A DNA stretch of 64,000 nucleotides from Bradyrhizobium sp. CB1717 (GCF_029714325.1 NZ_CP121666.1:4650001-4714000), one strand, 5' to 3'; counted from the stretch's first letter, positions 45,518 to 56,118 are shown. Notes: generated by a model from the letters alone, not told the origin. Numbers and translations: made by a program.

Positions 45518-45691
45518 TAGGGGCTTTTTTGTGGCGTTGCTGTTGAGCAACGTCCTGGAATGAAATTGAAATCACGGCGCTTTCGGCCGTTTGCGGCGTC
45601 GACGAAATTGGCTACAAGCGGCCTGAACTTGGGGAATCTCCAGACCGGCGTTGGGGTGGGTCTGGCACGGAATGATAAGGGCGCGTTGCGC

Positions 45692-48232
45692 ATGAAGTTT
45701 GGACTGCGACTCCGGGGGGGCTTGCTCGCAACCCTGATCATGTTCGGCGCGCCGGTGGTTGCCCCGGTCGGGGCTGTTTTCGTGTCTTCGTCTGCGCTCG
45801 CTCAGACCGTCCAGTCGATTTCCGTCGAAGGAAATCGCCGCGTCGAGGTGGAGACGATCCGCTCCTATTTCAAGCCCGGTCCGGGCGGTCGCCTGGATCA
45901 AGGCGCCATCGATGATGGCCTCAAGGCGCTGATCGAGACCGGCCTGTTCCAGGACGTCAGGATCAATCGCGGCCCCGGCGGCCAGATCGTCGTTTCCGTT
46001 GTGGAAAACCCGGTGATCGGGCGCATCGCCTTCGAGGGCAACAAGAAGATCAAGGACGAGCAGCTCAGTGCCGAGGTCCAGTCCAAGGCGCGCGGAACCT
46101 TCTCCCGCGCCATGGTGCAGTCCGACACGCTGCGAATCGCTGAAATCTATCGCCGTTCCGGCCGCTACGACGTGCGCGTCACGCCTGAAGTGATCGAGCA
46201 GCCGAACAACCGCGTCGATCTCATCTTCACGATCGTCGAAGGCGCCAAGACCGGCGTGAAGTCGATCGAGTTCGTCGGCAACGTCGCGTTCTCGTCCTAC
46301 CGCCTGCGGGACGTCATCAAGACGCGCGAATCGAATCTTCTCAGCTTCCTTGCCAGCGGCGACATCTACGATCCCGATCGTGTCGAGGCCGACCGCGACC
46401 TGATCCGCCGCTTCTATCTCAAGAACGGTTTTGCCGACGTCCAGGTCGTCGCCGCGCTCACCGAATACGATCCGGAGAAGAAGGGCTTCAACGTCACCTT
46501 CAAGATCGAGGAAGGCGCGCAGTATCGCGTCGGCGCGGTCGACTTCCGCTCCAGCATTCCGAACTTCGATCCGTCTTCGATGCGGGCCTATTCCCGCGTC
46601 GGCGTCGGCTCGCTCTACAACGTCGAATCGGTCGAGAAGTCGGTCGAAGAGATGCAGATCGAAGCCTCGCGCCGCGGCTATGCCTTTGCCGTGGTTCGTC
46701 CCGGCGGCGACCGCAATTTCGAGGCGCACACGGTGTCCGTCGTGTTCAACATCGACGAGGGCCCGCGCACCTATATCGAGCGCATCAATTTGCGCGGCAA
46801 CTCCCGCACGCGTGACTACGTCATCCGCCGCGAGTTCGACATCTCCGAGGGCGATGCCTACAATCGCGCGCTGGTCGACCGGGCCGAGCGGCGCTTGAAG
46901 AACCTCGACTATTTCAAGAGCGTCAAGATCACGACGGAGCCCGGCTCGTCGAGCGACCGCGTCATCCTGATCGTCGACATGGAAGAGAAATCGACCGGCG
47001 ACTTCTCGATCTCGGGCGGTTACTCCACGACCGACGGCGCGCTGGCCGAAGTTTCGGTCTCCGAGCGCAACCTGCTCGGCCGCGGCCTGTTCGCCAAGGC
47101 GTCGGTGACCTACGGCCAATACGCGCGCGGCTATTCGCTGTCGTTCGTCGAGCCGTATCTGCTCGACTATCGCGTCGCGCTCGGCCTCGACCTCTATCAG
47201 CGTGAGCAGAAGTCCAACAGCTACATCTCCTACGGCACCAAGACGCTCGGCTTCTCGCCCCGTCTCGGCTTCTCCTTGCGTGAAGATCTGGCGCTCCAGC
47301 TGCGCTACTCGATCTACCGGCAGGAAATCACGCTGCCGAGCTACCTGGCGAACTGTAACAACGTGCAGTTTCTGCCCGATGGCAGCGTGAATCCATTGTT
47401 CAATCCGAGCCCAGCCTTTGCCAATGCTAACGGTATCAGCCTGGCCTCGACCAATGGCCTCGGCTGCTACAGCGACGGCGAAGCCTCGCTGCCAGTGCGC
47501 AAGGAGCTTGCCAATGGCAAGACCCTGACCTCGGCGCTCGGCTACACGCTGACCTACAACACGCTGGACAACAACAAGAACCCCACCGACGGTCTGCTCA
47601 TCGACTTCCGCCAGGACTTCGCCGGCGTCGGTGGCGACGTCTCCTACCTCAAGTCCGCGGCGGACGGTAAGTATTACACCCCGTTGGTCTCGGACATTGT
47701 GGGCCTTGTCCACCTCCAGGGCGGTATCCTGACCAAGATGGGCAGCGATCTGCGTATGCTCGATCATTTCCAGATGGGCCCGAACCTCGTCCGCGGCTTT
47801 GCTCCGAACGGCATCGGTCCTCGCGATTTGAATCCCTTTGGCACGCAGGACGCACTCGGCGGCACCAAGTACTGGGGCGCTTCGTTCGAATTGCAGATGC
47901 CGTTCTGGTTCCTGCCGAAGGAAGTGGGTCTGAAAGGTGCAGTCTATGCCGACGCTGGCGGTCTCTATGATTATAAGGGACCGACGAGCTGGACCGCGAC
48001 CAACGAGGTCAATGTGGCGGGCTGCATCCCCTCGACCACCAATCCGGTGTCCGCGGGAACCTGTACCGGCCTGATCTACGACGACAGCAAGGTGATCCGG
48101 TCGTCGGTCGGCGTCGGCCTGATCTGGCAGTCGCCGTTCGGTCCGCTGCGCTTCGACTACGCCGTGCCGCTCAGCAAGGGCAAGTATGACCGTACCCAGG
48201 AGTTCCGGTTCGGCGGCGGCACCACGTTCTAG
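45692..48232 (+). CDS. bamA: Outer-membrane protein assembly factor BamA
   Basis: An 846-residue Omp85 protein. Signal peptide (about residues 1-34, ending SSALAQ), five POTRA domains (about 35-430; first strand [17 protein letters not shown]) and a 16-stranded barrel with the lid-lock VRGF motif in [10 protein letters not shown]. It ends in Phe. The ATG at 45692 gives a proper signal peptide; an ATG at 45560 would add 44 residues without one. Essential core of the machinery inserting beta-barrel proteins. Confidence 0.97.
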   Translation: MKFGLRLRGGLLATLIMFGAPVVAPVGAVFVSSSALAQTVQSISVEGNRRVEVETIRSYFKPGPGGRLDQGAIDDGLKALIETGLFQDVRINRGPGGQIVVSVVENPVIGRIAFEGNKKIKDEQLSAEVQSKARGTFSRAMVQSDTLRIAEIYRRSGRYDVRVTPEVIEQPNNRVDLIFTIVEGAKTGVKSIEFVGNVAFSSYRLRDVIKTRESNLLSFLASGDIYDPDRVEADRDLIRRFYLKNGFADVQVVAALTEYDPEKKGFNVTFKIEEGAQYRVGAVDFRSSIPNFDPSSMRAYSRVGVGSLYNVESVEKSVEEMQIEASRRGYAFAVVRPGGDRNFEAHTVSVVFNIDEGPRTYIERINLRGNSRTRDYVIRREFDISEGDAYNRALVDRAERRLKNLDYFKSVKITTEPGSSSDRVILIVDMEEKSTGDFSISGGYSTTDGALAEVSVSERNLLGRGLFAKASVTYGQYARGYSLSFVEPYLLDYRVALGLDLYQREQKSNSYISYGTKTLGFSPRLGFSLREDLALQLRYSIYRQEITLPSYLANCNNVQFLPDGSVNPLFNPSPAFANANGISLASTNGLGCYSDGEASLPVRKELANGKTLTSALGYTLTYNTLDNNKNPTDGLLIDFRQDFAGVGGDVSYLKSAADGKYYTPLVSDIVGLVHLQGGILTKMGSDLRMLDHFQMGPNLVRGFAPNGIGPRDLNPFGTQDALGGTKYWGASFELQMPFWFLPKEVGLKGAVYADAGGLYDYKGPTSWTATNEVNVAGCIPSTTNPVSAGTCTGLIYDDSKVIRSSVGVGLIWQSPFGPLRFDYAVPLSKGKYDRTQEFRFGGGTTF

Positions 48233-48369
48233 TTCGATCAGCAGGGCATGATCCGGCCCCTTGGGTTTCCCTCGGGGGCGGTCTTTCAAAAAGATCGTGC
48301 TCAATCCATGAGTTGAGGCATGATGCGGCCGGGCCGCTTCATGCCGAAGCCGGACCGCGACGGGGTGGA

Positions 48370-49437
48370 ATGGCTCAGCCGACCTTTTTCACAAAGCCGC
48401 CCGCGACAGCGCTGGCCGATATTGCCACGCTGACCAAGGCGCAATTGGTCGACCCCACGAGGGGCGGCCACGTCATCACCGGCCTGGCTTCGCTGGACGA
48501 AGCCGGCCCGATGCATCTGACGTTCTTCGACAACCTCAAATATGCGGATCAGCTCAATGCAACCAAGGCAGGTGCATGCCTGGTCAGTCCGCGCTTCGAG
48601 GCCGAGGTGCCCGCACATGTGGCCGTGCTGCGGGCGAAGCAGCCGTTCCGCGCCTTCGTCGGGATTGCCCGGGAATGGCACGGCGACGCGCTGAGGCCGC
48701 AATCCTGGACCGGCAATGACGGCATCGCCCCGTCGGCCATCATCGATCCCACCGCCCGGCTCGAGGACGGCGTGATCGTCGAGCCGCTGGCGGTGATCGG
48801 TGCGGATGTCGAGATCGGCAGCGGCACGGTGGTCGGTGTTGGCGCGGTGATCGGCCCTGGCGTCAAGATCGGCCGGGACTGCAATGTCGGCGCCCGCACC
48901 GCGATCCAGTGCGCCCTGATCGGCAACAACGTCTTGATCCATCCGGGCTGCTCGATCGGCCAGGATGGCTACGGTTTCATCTTCTTCGGCCCCGAGGGCC
49001 ATCTGAAAGTGCCCCAGACCGGGCGCGTGCTGATCCAGAACGACGTGGAGGTCGGCGCCAATACCACGATCGACCGCGGGTCGTTGCGGGATACGGTCAT
49101 CGGCGAAGGGACCAAAATCGACAATCAGGTCCAGATCGGCCACAATGTCACGATCGGCCGGCACTGCCTGCTGGCGGCCCAGATCGGCCTCGCCGGCAGC
49201 CTGACCATCGGCGACAACGTGGCGCTCGGAGCGAAGGTGGGCATCAACAATCACCTCAAGATCGGCGATGGAGCCCAGGTGACCGCGATGAGCGCGGTCA
49301 AGGACGACATTCCGCCAGGCGGCCGCTGGGGCGGGCATTTCGCCAAGCCGACCAAACAATGGTTCAAGGAGATCATCGCGGTGGAGCGCCTGGTACGCGA
49401 CAGCAAGGCCGATCCGAAGGACGAGGGACGGGAATGA
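48370..49437 (+). CDS. lpxD: UDP-3-O-acylglucosamine N-acyltransferase
   Basis: A 355-residue left-handed beta-helix acyltransferase adding the second acyl chain in lipid A synthesis. The N-terminal LpxD domain is followed by hexapeptide repeats, with the catalytic His in [12 protein letters not shown]. The stop overlaps the fabZ start (ATGA). The 137 bp after bamA hold no gene. Confidence 0.96.
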   Translation: MAQPTFFTKPPATALADIATLTKAQLVDPTRGGHVITGLASLDEAGPMHLTFFDNLKYADQLNATKAGACLVSPRFEAEVPAHVAVLRAKQPFRAFVGIAREWHGDALRPQSWTGNDGIAPSAIIDPTARLEDGVIVEPLAVIGADVEIGSGTVVGVGAVIGPGVKIGRDCNVGARTAIQCALIGNNVLIHPGCSIGQDGYGFIFFGPEGHLKVPQTGRVLIQNDVEVGANTTIDRGSLRDTVIGEGTKIDNQVQIGHNVTIGRHCLLAAQIGLAGSLTIGDNVALGAKVGINNHLKIGDGAQVTAMSAVKDDIPPGGRWGGHFAKPTKQWFKEIIAVERLVRDSKADPKDEGRE

Positions 49438-49895
49438 CGGAGGAATCGCCTATCAAGTTCGAGCTGGTGGATATAAACGCGATCCTCCAGACGCTGCCGC
49501 ACCGTTTTCCGATGCTGCTGATCGATCGCGTGATCAATATCCGCGCTGACTACAGCGGCATCGGCATCAAGAACGTCACCTTCAACGAGCCCGCCTTCCA
49601 GGGGCATTTCCCCGAGCGTCCGGTCTATCCCGGCGTCATGATGATCGAGGCGATGGCGCAGACGGCGGGCGTGATCGGCATCAAATCGGTCGAGGGCACC
49701 GAGAAGCCGCGTGCGGTGTATTTCCTCACGATCGACAAGTGCAAGTTCCGCAAGCCCGTGCTGCCCGGCGATACCATCGAGTATCACATGCGCTCTCTCG
49801 GCCGCCGCAAGTCCATGTGGTGGTTTCACGGCGACGCCAAGGTCAACGGCCAGGTGGTTGCGGAGGCCGACGTCGGCGCCATGCTGACGGATTGA
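49434..49895 (+). CDS. fabZ: 3-hydroxyacyl-ACP dehydratase
   Basis: A 153-residue hotdog-fold enzyme. The catalytic His is in [13 protein letters not shown] and the Glu in [12 protein letters not shown]. It removes water from 3-hydroxyacyl-ACP and so competes with LpxA and LpxD for hydroxyacyl-ACP, which explains the clustering. Usually lpxA follows directly; here about 520 bp with an antisense gene intervene. Confidence 0.97.
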   Translation: MTEESPIKFELVDINAILQTLPHRFPMLLIDRVINIRADYSGIGIKNVTFNEPAFQGHFPERPVYPGVMMIEAMAQTAGVIGIKSVEGTEKPRAVYFLTIDKCKFRKPVLPGDTIEYHMRSLGRRKSMWWFHGDAKVNGQVVAEADVGAMLTD

Positions 49896-49918
49896 GGGAG
49901 CAGCTAGCGCGAATGGAT

Positions 49919-50242
49919 TCAGGCGCGGCAGTCGTAGCGGCTGCCCGCAGTCTCGCGCCTGATATTTTGGTTGAAGAACTGGCCCATGGAGGATGCGCCC
50001 AGGAGGCGGTCGACCGTCTCGGCCGTGACGCCGCAATAGCGGTCGTAGGCACCGTTCGCTGCGACGACGAGGTCCTGACGCGTGCGATCGTAGCAGACCC
50101 GCTGGAGCACAGTGCTCCGGGTGATGTCGCGGCACTCGAATGTCCCGAGATCGACGCGGTCGCGCTCGCCGATCTCGACCGTTTCGGAGACGATCGGCGC
50201 AGCCGCGAGCTGCGCGAGCAGAAGTGCCAGGGCCCTGACCAT
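49919..50242 (-). CDS. KTSC-domain secreted protein, antisense within the lpx cluster
   Basis: A 107-residue protein with a signal-like N-terminus (MVRALALLLAQLAAAP) and a KTSC-like domain: TFECRDITRSTVLQRVCYDR, then a strand pair around YDRYCGV, and SSMGQFFNQNIR near the end. Four cysteines are present. Function unknown. It lies on the strand opposite to fabZ and lpxA, filling the gap between them. The start at 50242 follows GTGGAG at long spacing; longer starts would precede the signal sequence. Confidence 0.75.
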   Translation of the reverse strand: MVRALALLLAQLAAAPIVSETVEIGERDRVDLGTFECRDITRSTVLQRVCYDRTRQDLVVAANGAYDRYCGVTAETVDRLLGASSMGQFFNQNIRRETAGSRYDCRA

Positions 50243-50418
50243 GATAAGTTCAAGCTCCACATGAGCACGTTGAAAGGCGGGGAGGGCCGCTTCATCCGGC
50301 ACTTGAAACACGCCGAGATGATACGTCACTGGACAGATCGGGCATAGTCGCGCTAACCACCGGAAAACCCAGCGACTTCAACACATAATCAGACCTTCTT
50401 GACGAGTTAGATTGCTTG

Positions 50419-51210
50419 ATGAGCAAGATTGATCCCACCGCACGGATCGCGGACGGCGCCGTGATCGGCGAGGGCACCGAGATCGGGCCCTTCTGCATCA
50501 TCGGCCCGAATGTCGTTATCGGCGCTAACTGCAAGCTGATCGGGCATGTGCACATCACGGCGCAGACCACCATTGGCGATAATTGCACCATCTATCCCTT
50601 TGCCTCGCTGGGCACGCCGCCGCAGTCGCTCAGCTATCGGGGCGAGCTGACGAAGCTCAAGATCGGCTCAGGCTGCACCATCCGCGAATCCGTGACCATG
50701 AATGCCGGCACGGTCGCCGGCGGCGGCATCACCACGGTCGGTGACCGCGGCTACTTCATGAACTGCAGCCACGTCGGTCATGACTGCCATGTCGGCAACG
50801 ACGTGATCTTCGCGACGTCGGCAACGCTCGGCGGTCACTGCGAGATCGGCGACTTCGTCTTCATCGGCGGCTTGTCCGCAGTGCACCAGTTTACCCGCAT
50901 CGGGCCGCAGGTCATGGTGGGCGGCGTTTGCGGCGTGCGCGACGACATCATTCCGTTCGGGCTGGTCAACGGCCAGTATGCGGCACTCGAGGGCCTCAAC
51001 ATCATCGGCATGAAGCGGCGCAAGTTCACCAAGCAGCGGCTTGCGACGGTGCGCGGCTTCTACCAGAAGCTCTTCCACGGCCCGGGCACGTTCGCCGAGC
51101 GGCTCGAGGCGGTGCGGCCGCTCACGGGAGAAGATCCGGCCATCGCCGAAATCCTCGACTTCATCGGCAAGGGCAAGCGCCCGCTCTGTCTGCCTGCCAT
51201 CGAGAAGTGA
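50419..51210 (+). CDS. lpxA: UDP-N-acetylglucosamine acyltransferase
   Basis: A 263-residue left-handed beta-helix enzyme for the first step of lipid A synthesis. Hexapeptide repeats run from residue 1; the catalytic His is in NCSHVGHDCHVG, with RIGPQVMVGGVCGVRDDI and the C-terminal helical domain following. No strong ribosome binding site is seen before 50419. As fabZ is 523 bp away, a separate promoter within 50243-50418 is likely. Confidence 0.96.
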   Translation: MSKIDPTARIADGAVIGEGTEIGPFCIIGPNVVIGANCKLIGHVHITAQTTIGDNCTIYPFASLGTPPQSLSYRGELTKLKIGSGCTIRESVTMNAGTVAGGGITTVGDRGYFMNCSHVGHDCHVGNDVIFATSATLGGHCEIGDFVFIGGLSAVHQFTRIGPQVMVGGVCGVRDDIIPFGLVNGQYAALEGLNIIGMKRRKFTKQRLATVRGFYQKLFHGPGTFAERLEAVRPLTGEDPAIAEILDFIGKGKRPLCLPAIEK

Positions 51211-51217
51211 TGCCGGG

Positions 51218-52087
51218 ATGGCCGCGGACATGACATCGGCGGCTCCAGAGATTTCATCGCCGGTCGGCGTGGTCGCCGGCGGCGGCGCGATGCCGTTCGC
51301 TGTGGCCGAGTCGCTCGCTGCGCGCGGCGTCACGCCGGTGCTGTTTCCGTTGCGCGGCGCCTGCGATCCGGCGCGGGTGGAGAAATTCCGCCACCGCTGG
51401 ATCTCGGTCGGCCAGCTCGGCCGCGCGATGCGGCTGTTCCGCGAGGAGGGCTGCCGCGACCTGATCTTCATCGGCACCCTGGTGCGGCCTTCGCTGTCCG
51501 AGATCCGGTTCGACATCAAGACGCTCCGCCTGCTCGGCAACGTCATCCGTGCCTTTCGCGGCGGCGACGATCATCTTCTCTCGGGTGTCGGCCGTATCCT
51601 CGAGCAGGACGGCTTTCGCATGGTCGGCATCAAGGATGTGGCGCCCGACCTCTTGATGCCCGAGGGCTGCATCAGTCGTGCCTGGCCGAATGACAATGCC
51701 AAGTCCGACATCGAGCGCGGGCGCGCGGTGCTGACGGCGCTCGGCCCGTTCGACATCGGTCAGGCTGCCGTCGTGATCGACGGCCATGTGGTGGCGATCG
51801 AGGACATCGAAGGCACCGACGCGCTGCTCGCGCGCGTCGCGCGCCTGCGCGAAGAGGGCCGCATCCGCGCCGCCACCGGCCGCGGCGTGCTGGTGAAGGC
51901 GCCGAAGAGCGGTCAGGATCTGCGCTTCGACCTGCCGACGATCGGCCCGCGCACCATCGAGGGTGTCGCCAAGGCCGGCCTTGCCGGCATCGCCGTCATC
52001 GCCGGCAACACGATTGCTGCCGAGCCGCAGGCGATGATCGCGCTTGCCGATGCCAAATATCTCTTCGTCATCGGCCTGCCCAAATGA
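51218..52087 (+). CDS. lpxI: UDP-2,3-diacylglucosamine pyrophosphatase LpxI
   Basis: A 289-residue LpxI (formerly DUF1009) enzyme, the alphaproteobacterial replacement for LpxH, producing lipid X. SSPVGVVAGGGAMPFAVAES at the start and GRGVLVKAPKSGQDLRFDLP and TIGPRTIEGVAKAGLAGIAV in the C-terminal domain are typical. The start could be 51218 or 51230 (MTSAAPE). The stop overlaps lpxB. Confidence 0.95.
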   Translation: MAADMTSAAPEISSPVGVVAGGGAMPFAVAESLAARGVTPVLFPLRGACDPARVEKFRHRWISVGQLGRAMRLFREEGCRDLIFIGTLVRPSLSEIRFDIKTLRLLGNVIRAFRGGDDHLLSGVGRILEQDGFRMVGIKDVAPDLLMPEGCISRAWPNDNAKSDIERGRAVLTALGPFDIGQAAVVIDGHVVAIEDIEGTDALLARVARLREEGRIRAATGRGVLVKAPKSGQDLRFDLPTIGPRTIEGVAKAGLAGIAVIAGNTIAAEPQAMIALADAKYLFVIGLPK

Positions 52088-53262
52088 TGCAGACCCGCGA
52101 TCCCAAGCGAAAGATTTTTCTGATCGCGACGGAGGAATCCGGCGATCGGCTCGGCAGCGCGTTGATGAAGGTATTGCGCCAGCGCCTCGGTGACGGCGTG
52201 CAGTTCGAGGGCGTCGGCGGCCGCACCATGGCGCGCGAAGGACTGGAGACGCTGTTTCCGATCGAGGAGTTGTCGATCGTCGGCTTTGCCGCAGTGGTGC
52301 AGCAATTGCCAAAAATCCTGCGGCTGATCCGCCAGACCGTCGATGCCGTGATCGAGTCCGCGCCTGATACGCTCGTCATCATCGACAGTCCCGACTTTAC
52401 CCATCGCGTCGCCCGCCGCGTGCGCGCGAAGAATTCCGCGATTCCGGTCATCGACTACGTCTCGCCGCAGCTCTGGGCCTGGCGGCCGGGACGGGCGCGG
52501 ACCATGCTCGGCTATGTCGATCACGTGCTCGGCCTGCTGCCGTTCGAGCCGGAGGAATACCGCAAGCTCGGCGGGCCGCCCTGCAGCTATGTCGGCCATC
52601 CCCTGATCGAGCAATTGTCCTCGCTGCGGCCGAATGTGGAGGAGCAGAAGCGCCGCAACACCGAGCCGCCGGTGCTGCTGGTGTTGCCCGGCAGCCGCCG
52701 CAGCGAGATCCGGCATCATCTCGAAGTCTTCGGCGCGGCGCTCGGCCGGTTGCAGGGGCAAGGCCGCGCCTTCGAGCTGATGCTGCCGACCATGCCGCAT
52801 CTCGAAGCCACCGTGCGCGAAGGCACTGCGAGCTGGCCGGTCAAGCCGCAGATCGTGGTCGGCGAGGCCGAGAAGCGCGCCGCCTTCCGTATCGCGCACG
52901 CCGCGCTGGCGAAATCAGGCACGGTGACGCTCGAGCTCGCGCTGTCAGGCATTCCGATGGTGACGGCCTATCGCGTCGGTGCGATCGAGGCCTTCATCCT
53001 GCGCCGTGCGATCCGCGTCTCCTCGGTGATCCTCGCCAATCTCGTGATCGGCGAGGATGTCATTCCGGAGTATTTGCAGGAGGACTGCACGCCGGAGAAG
53101 CTTGCGCTGGCGCTGTCCGAGGTGCTGACCGACACGCCGCTGCGCAGGCGGCAGGTCGAAGCCTTTGCCCGGCTCGATCAGATCATGTCGACCGGCAACA
53201 AATCGCCGAGCGTGCTCGCCGCCGATGTGGTCCTCGCGACGATGCGAAAGGCGCGGCGGTAA
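52084..53262 (+). CDS. lpxB: Lipid A disaccharide synthase
   Basis: A 392-residue GT-B glycosyltransferase joining lipid X and UDP-diacylglucosamine. RKIFLIATEESGDRLGSALM, DYVSPQLWAWRPGRA and LALSGIPMVTAYRV are family motifs. Coupled to lpxI (ATGATG) and last gene of the run. Confidence 0.96.
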   Translation: MMQTRDPKRKIFLIATEESGDRLGSALMKVLRQRLGDGVQFEGVGGRTMAREGLETLFPIEELSIVGFAAVVQQLPKILRLIRQTVDAVIESAPDTLVIIDSPDFTHRVARRVRAKNSAIPVIDYVSPQLWAWRPGRARTMLGYVDHVLGLLPFEPEEYRKLGGPPCSYVGHPLIEQLSSLRPNVEEQKRRNTEPPVLLVLPGSRRSEIRHHLEVFGAALGRLQGQGRAFELMLPTMPHLEATVREGTASWPVKPQIVVGEAEKRAAFRIAHAALAKSGTVTLELALSGIPMVTAYRVGAIEAFILRRAIRVSSVILANLVIGEDVIPEYLQEDCTPEKLALALSEVLTDTPLRRRQVEAFARLDQIMSTGNKSPSVLAADVVLATMRKARR

Positions 53263-53273
53263 GAGACGGTCTT

Positions 53274-53364
53274 GTAGGGTGGGCAAAGCGATAGCGTGCC
53301 CACGTTCTTTCGTAATCATTGAGAGACGGTGGGCACGGCGCTGTGCGCCCTTTGCCCACCCTAC
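53274..53364. repeat. Nested inverted repeat (GTAGGGTGGGCAAAG type)
   Basis: GTAGGGTGGGCAAAG at 53274-53288 pairs perfectly with 53350-53364, and inside it CGTGCCCAC at 53295-53303 pairs with 53329-53337. From memory, this GTAGGGTGGGC element is scattered through Bradyrhizobium intergenic regions. It separates the convergent lpxB and SDR genes and could fold into a long hairpin that ends both transcripts. Confidence 0.75.
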
Positions 53365-53376
53365 GGCACTACGGTC

Positions 53377-54144
53377 CTAGGCCAAGCCGCCATCAACCCG
53401 AAAACACTGGCTGGTGATACCCTGGCTCTCGTCGGATGCGAGAAACAGCGCCATCCGCGCGATGTCCTCAGGCGTCACCGCATCAGGAATGGCCTGGCGG
53501 GTACGAAACTCGGCGATGACCCGCTCGTCCGGATACCACAACCGGCGCTGGCGTTCGGTGATCACCATGCCCGGCGCGATCGCGTTGACGCGGATGCGGT
53601 CGGGGCCGACTGCCCGCGCCAGCGAGTTGGTGAAGCCGACGATGGCGGCCTTCGCGGCGGCATAGACCGGCAACGCCGGCGCCCCGCGCATCCAGGCGAT
53701 CGACGACATGTTGATGATCGAGCCGCCGCCGCGCGCCTGCATCTGCGGCACCACGGCTTGCGCGGCAAAGAAGACGTGCTTGAGGTTGACGCCAATCGTC
53801 CAGTCGAATTCGGCGGGTGTCAGCTCCGCGAGCACCTGGCGCTGGTCGTTGGCGGCGTTGTTGACGAGCACCGCGGCGTCCCCGAGCTTTCGGCGGACCT
53901 CGGCCATGGCGGCGCGCAAGGCATCGATGTCGAGGAGGTCGCAAGGCACGAACAACGGTGCCGTGCCGGACGCGGCCGACACCTCCGCCACCAGCGCCGC
54001 GCCGGCCGCTTCGTCGATATCGAGGAACGCGACGCGGGCGCCTTGACCGGCAAAGGCGCGCACGAAGGCGGCACCGATGCCGCTGGCGCCGCCGGTAATC
54101 AGCACCACGCGGTCGGCGAGGCTGGGATAGCTCGTCTTTGTCAT
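53377..54144 (-). CDS. Short-chain dehydrogenase/reductase
   Basis: A 255-residue SDR. Cofactor motif ITGGASGIG (about residues 17-25), NNAAND, catalytic Ser in INMSSIAW and Tyr/Lys in VYAAAKAA are intact. The start at 54144 overlaps the stop of the ABC ATPase gene (ATGA), so it is the last gene of the transporter operon and probably oxidises the imported sugar, polyol or a derivative. The exact substrate is unknown. Confidence 0.9.
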   Translation of the reverse strand: MTKTSYPSLADRVVLITGGASGIGAAFVRAFAGQGARVAFLDIDEAAGAALVAEVSAASGTAPLFVPCDLLDIDALRAAMAEVRRKLGDAAVLVNNAANDQRQVLAELTPAEFDWTIGVNLKHVFFAAQAVVPQMQARGGGSIINMSSIAWMRGAPALPVYAAAKAAIVGFTNSLARAVGPDRIRVNAIAPGMVITERQRRLWYPDERVIAEFRTRQAIPDAVTPEDIARMALFLASDESQGITSQCFRVDGGLA

Positions 54145-55256
54145 GCGATCAGTCGCTCCGTCTCGGGGTCGAACAGGCAGATGCGGCGGGTGTCGAGCGC
54201 GAAGGGCGCCAATTCGCCCGGCGCGGGCCGGACGTCCGGCGAGATACGCGCTTGTGCGGGCTCGCCGCCGAGGCGCAGCAGGACGATGGTCTCGGCCCCG
54301 GTAGGCTCGACCATCTCGACCGGCGCGGTGACGACAACCGGCGCGCCGGTTGCGCCAGAGAACGCGCGGTCGCCTTCGGCGATGCATTCCGGCCTGATTC
54401 CAAGCACCACCTCGCGGCCGACATAGGATGCGGCGGAATCGTAGCCCTGCAGAGGCAGACGCACCTCGTCCGGTCGACCGGCGCCGATCACAGCCACCAG
54501 TCCACTGCTATCTGCCTCGAGCCGTGCCGGCATCGTGTTCATGGGCGGCGAGCCCATGAAGCGGGCGACGAACAGATTTGCGGGATAGCGGTACACCGTA
54601 TCGGGGTCGGCGAACTGCTGCACCACGCCGCGGTGCATCACCGCGATGCGGGTCGCCATGGTCATGGCCTCGATCTGGTCGTGGGTGACGTAGATGATGG
54701 TGGCGCCGATGCGCTGATGCAGGCGCTTGATCTCCATCCGCATTTCGACCCGCAGCTTGGCGTCGAGATTGGAGAGCGGCTCGTCGAACAGGAAGAGCAG
54801 GGGATCGCGCACCAGCGCCCGGCCCATCGCCACGCGCTGGCGCTGGCCGCCGGAGAGCTGCGACGGCTTGCGGCCGAGCAGCGGCTCGATCTGGAGCAGT
54901 TTTGCGACGTTCGCGACCGCCTTCTCCTGCTCGGCCTTCGGCACATGACGGCATTCCATGCCGAAGGTGATGTTCTGGCGCACCGTCATCGATGGGTAGA
55001 GTGCGTAGGACTGGAACACCATGGCGATGTCGCGGTCTTTCGGCGGGACGTCGTTGACGACGCGTCCGCCGATTTCCACGGTGCCTGTGCTGGCGCGGTC
55101 AAGACCGGCGACGATGTTGAGCAGCGTGGACTTGCCGCAGCCGGACGGCCCGACCAGCACGGTGAACTCACCGCTCTCGATGTCGAGATCGATCCCCTTC
55201 AAGACCTCCAGATTGGCGTAGCGCTTCGACAGGGCGCGAATGCTCAACGCGGCCAT
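54141..55256 (-). CDS. Sugar ABC transporter ATPase (UgpC/MsmK type)
   Basis: A 371-residue ATPase: Walker A GPSGCGKST, signature LSGGQRQR, Walker B LLFLFDEPLSNLD, and a C-terminal TOBE/MOI-like domain (about 240-371) as in carbohydrate importers of the MalK/UgpC group. Start at 55256 with GGAGTGG upstream. The permease gene ends 10 bp upstream and the SDR start overlaps its stop. Confidence 0.94.
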   Translation of the reverse strand: MAALSIRALSKRYANLEVLKGIDLDIESGEFTVLVGPSGCGKSTLLNIVAGLDRASTGTVEIGGRVVNDVPPKDRDIAMVFQSYALYPSMTVRQNITFGMECRHVPKAEQEKAVANVAKLLQIEPLLGRKPSQLSGGQRQRVAMGRALVRDPLLFLFDEPLSNLDAKLRVEMRMEIKRLHQRIGATIIYVTHDQIEAMTMATRIAVMHRGVVQQFADPDTVYRYPANLFVARFMGSPPMNTMPARLEADSSGLVAVIGAGRPDEVRLPLQGYDSAASYVGREVVLGIRPECIAEGDRAFSGATGAPVVVTAPVEMVEPTGAETIVLLRLGGEPAQARISPDVRPAPGELAPFALDTRRICLFDPETERLIA

Positions 55257-55266
55257 AACCACTCCA

Positions 55267-56118
55267 TCATTTCACGGCTCCGGCGGTGAGGCCGCGCACG
55301 AAGTACTTCCCGCCGATCAGATAGATCAGAAGCGTCGGCAGGGCGGCGATCATCACCGCGGCGCTTTGCACGCCATGCTGCGGGATGTCGGCGACCGCGG
55401 CGGAGAGCGCGATCAGCGCGGCGGTGACCGGCTGCTGCTGACCGGTCGTGAATGTCACGCCGTAGAGAAACTCGTTCCAGATATGCGTGAACTGCCAGAT
55501 CACGGTGACGACCAGGATCGGCGGCGAGAGCGGCAGGATGATGCGCCAGAAAATGCGAAAGAACCCGGCGCCGTCGATGCGCGCGGCCCTGATCAACTCC
55601 TGCGGGATGGCAACGTAGTAATTTCGGCAGAACAGGGTGGTGAAGGAGAGGCCCTGGATCGTGTGGATCACAACCAAACCGGTCAGCGTGTTCATCAGGC
55701 CGGTATCGCGCAGCACGATGGTCCAGGGCAGAAGGCGCATCTGCTGCGGAAGGAAGATGCCGAGCGTGACGATGCCGTAGATCCAGCTGTCGCCGCGAAA
55801 GCGCCAGAGCGACACCGCGTAACCGGCGACCGCGCCAAGCAGGGTGGAGAAGATCGTCGCGGGAATGGTCACGAGCGCGGAGTTCAGCATGTACGGCCGG
55901 ATGCCGGCGCAGGTCTCGGCGACGCAGAAGCCGCTCCAGGCGGCGGCATAATTGCTCCAGGCCAAATGTTGCGGCCAGCCGATCATCGAGCCCTGCGCGA
56001 TCTCCTCGTTGGTGCGGAGCGAATTCAGCACGACAACAGCCAATGGCGCGAGCCATGCTGCGGCGATCAGCGAGACGACGAGATAGATCAGGATCCGGCT
56101 TGGCGCGAAGCTACGCAT
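55267..56118 (-). CDS. Sugar ABC transporter permease (MalG type)
   Basis: A 283-residue permease with six predicted helices and the EAA-like loop IPQELIRAARIDGAGFFRIF that docks on the ATPase. Length and loop fit the second (MalG-like) permease of the carbohydrate uptake 1 family. The start is uncertain: 56118 (MRSFAPSR) overlaps the end of the previous gene by 8 bp; 56142 and 56157 are in-frame alternatives. Confidence 0.92.
   Translation of the reverse strand: MRSFAPSRILIYLVVSLIAAAWLAPLAVVVLNSLRTNEEIAQGSMIGWPQHLAWSNYAAAWSGFCVAETCAGIRPYMLNSALVTIPATIFSTLLGAVAGYAVSLWRFRGDSWIYGIVTLGIFLPQQMRLLPWTIVLRDTGLMNTLTGLVVIHTIQGLSFTTLFCRNYYVAIPQELIRAARIDGAGFFRIFWRIILPLSPPILVVTVIWQFTHIWNEFLYGVTFTTGQQQPVTAALIALSAAVADIPQHGVQSAAVMIAALPTLLIYLIGGKYFVRGLTAGAVK

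Noticed and set aside
45665..45682. TGGCAC as a sigma54 promoter before bamA
   Set aside because: No TTGCA-like -12 element at the required spacing.
45572..48304. A 910-codon minus-strand frame across bamA
   Set aside because: Same artefact of GC-rich codon usage; no recognisable motif, while bamA on the plus strand is certain.
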